A DNA stretch of 64,000 nt from Gammaproteobacteria bacterium. Lineage in GTDB: Bacteria; Pseudomonadota; Gammaproteobacteria; Thiohalomonadales; Thiohalomonadaceae. The notes below the pieces were generated by a model, which had not been told where the DNA came from, did not search any database, and saw only the letters and a program-made list of their open reading frames with translations. Each line of letters opens with the position of its first letter. Position 1 is the first letter of the stretch. The position numbers were made by a program, and so were the translations under genes. This document shows positions 63,629 to 64,000 of this stretch, piece by piece. The stretch is from NCBI GenBank assembly GCA_026196275.1, contig JAPHTQ010000053.1:1-64000 (forward strand), written 5' to 3'.

Positions 63629-64000
<372 letters not shown>

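Overview
The window is a gene-dense, GC-rich stretch of a gammaproteobacterial chromosome. Gene order (pilGHIJ-chpA divergent from gshB; yqgE-ruvX-pyrR-pyrB-pyrC'; pilU-pilT divergent from yggS-proC-yggT-yggU; metX-metW; ampG/pyrE/slmA/argB) is that of Pseudomonas-like and purple-sulfur-type Gammaproteobacteria. A form II RuBisCO locus with cbbQ, cbbO, a CbbR-type regulator and a tkt-gap-pgk-pyk-fba operon points to a CO2-fixing, probably sulfur-oxidising, facultatively anaerobic member of that class. I see no rRNA, tRNA, CRISPR array, prophage or complete insertion sequence.

Layout. 0.2-5.7 kb: oxygen-independent ubiquinone genes ubiT/ubiV/ubiU, two radical-SAM genes and a nitronate monooxygenase. 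5.8-7.8 kb: a compact hemerythrin / DUF2249 / polytopic membrane protein operon. 7.9-10.8 kb: an accessory run of a TauD-like dioxygenase, DUF302 protein, cytochrome c lipoprotein, a Gly/Pro/Tyr/Met-repeat exported protein and a Cys-rich exported protein. 10.9-25.2 kb: carbon fixation (cbbO, cbbQ, cbbM, a methyltransferase, cbbR, fba, pyk, pgk, gap, tkt). 25.9-30.4 kb: methyl cycle (metK, SAH riboswitch, ahcY, metF) and rsmE. 30.4-41.2 kb: a diheme cytochrome c and the Pil-Chp surface-sensing system. 41.5-49.2 kb: gshB, an ApbE-like lipoprotein, tonB, yqgE, ruvX and the pyrimidine genes pyrR, pyrB, a catalytically dead pyrC' and a pyrK-like gene. 49.4-54.2 kb: pilU/pilT and the yggS cluster. 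54.4-58.7 kb: a dynamin-like GTPase, metX, metW, DUF4426. 58.7-64 kb: a TauE/DsbD-like membrane protein, ampG, a remnant of a crc/exonuclease III gene, pyrE, small unknowns, slmA and a truncated argB.

Regulatory signals visible in the DNA tie parts together. Three FNR/Dnr-type boxes sit at or near class II spacing in front of ubiT, the hemerythrin operon and the radical-SAM pair, suggesting one low-oxygen or nitrosative regulon. A palindrome ATAAG-N5/6-CTTAT occurs before cbbQ, cbbM and cbbR, and for cbbQ and cbbM it is centred 64.5 bp before the start predicted from a good -10 box, the classical LysR recognition position. A textbook SAH riboswitch precedes ahcY.

The intergenic regions carry an unusual family of elements built from 7-8 bp periodic words (CGCAAAGG, CACAGAGG, GTACCTTG, CAACTAG, CAAGTTT), most arranged as long imperfect inverted repeats. 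One supplies the C-terminal tail of a radical-SAM protein, one abuts the metF start, and one separates cbbQ from cbbO. These elements, the dynamin-like GTPase and the 7.9-10.8 kb exported-protein run are the least explained parts of the window.
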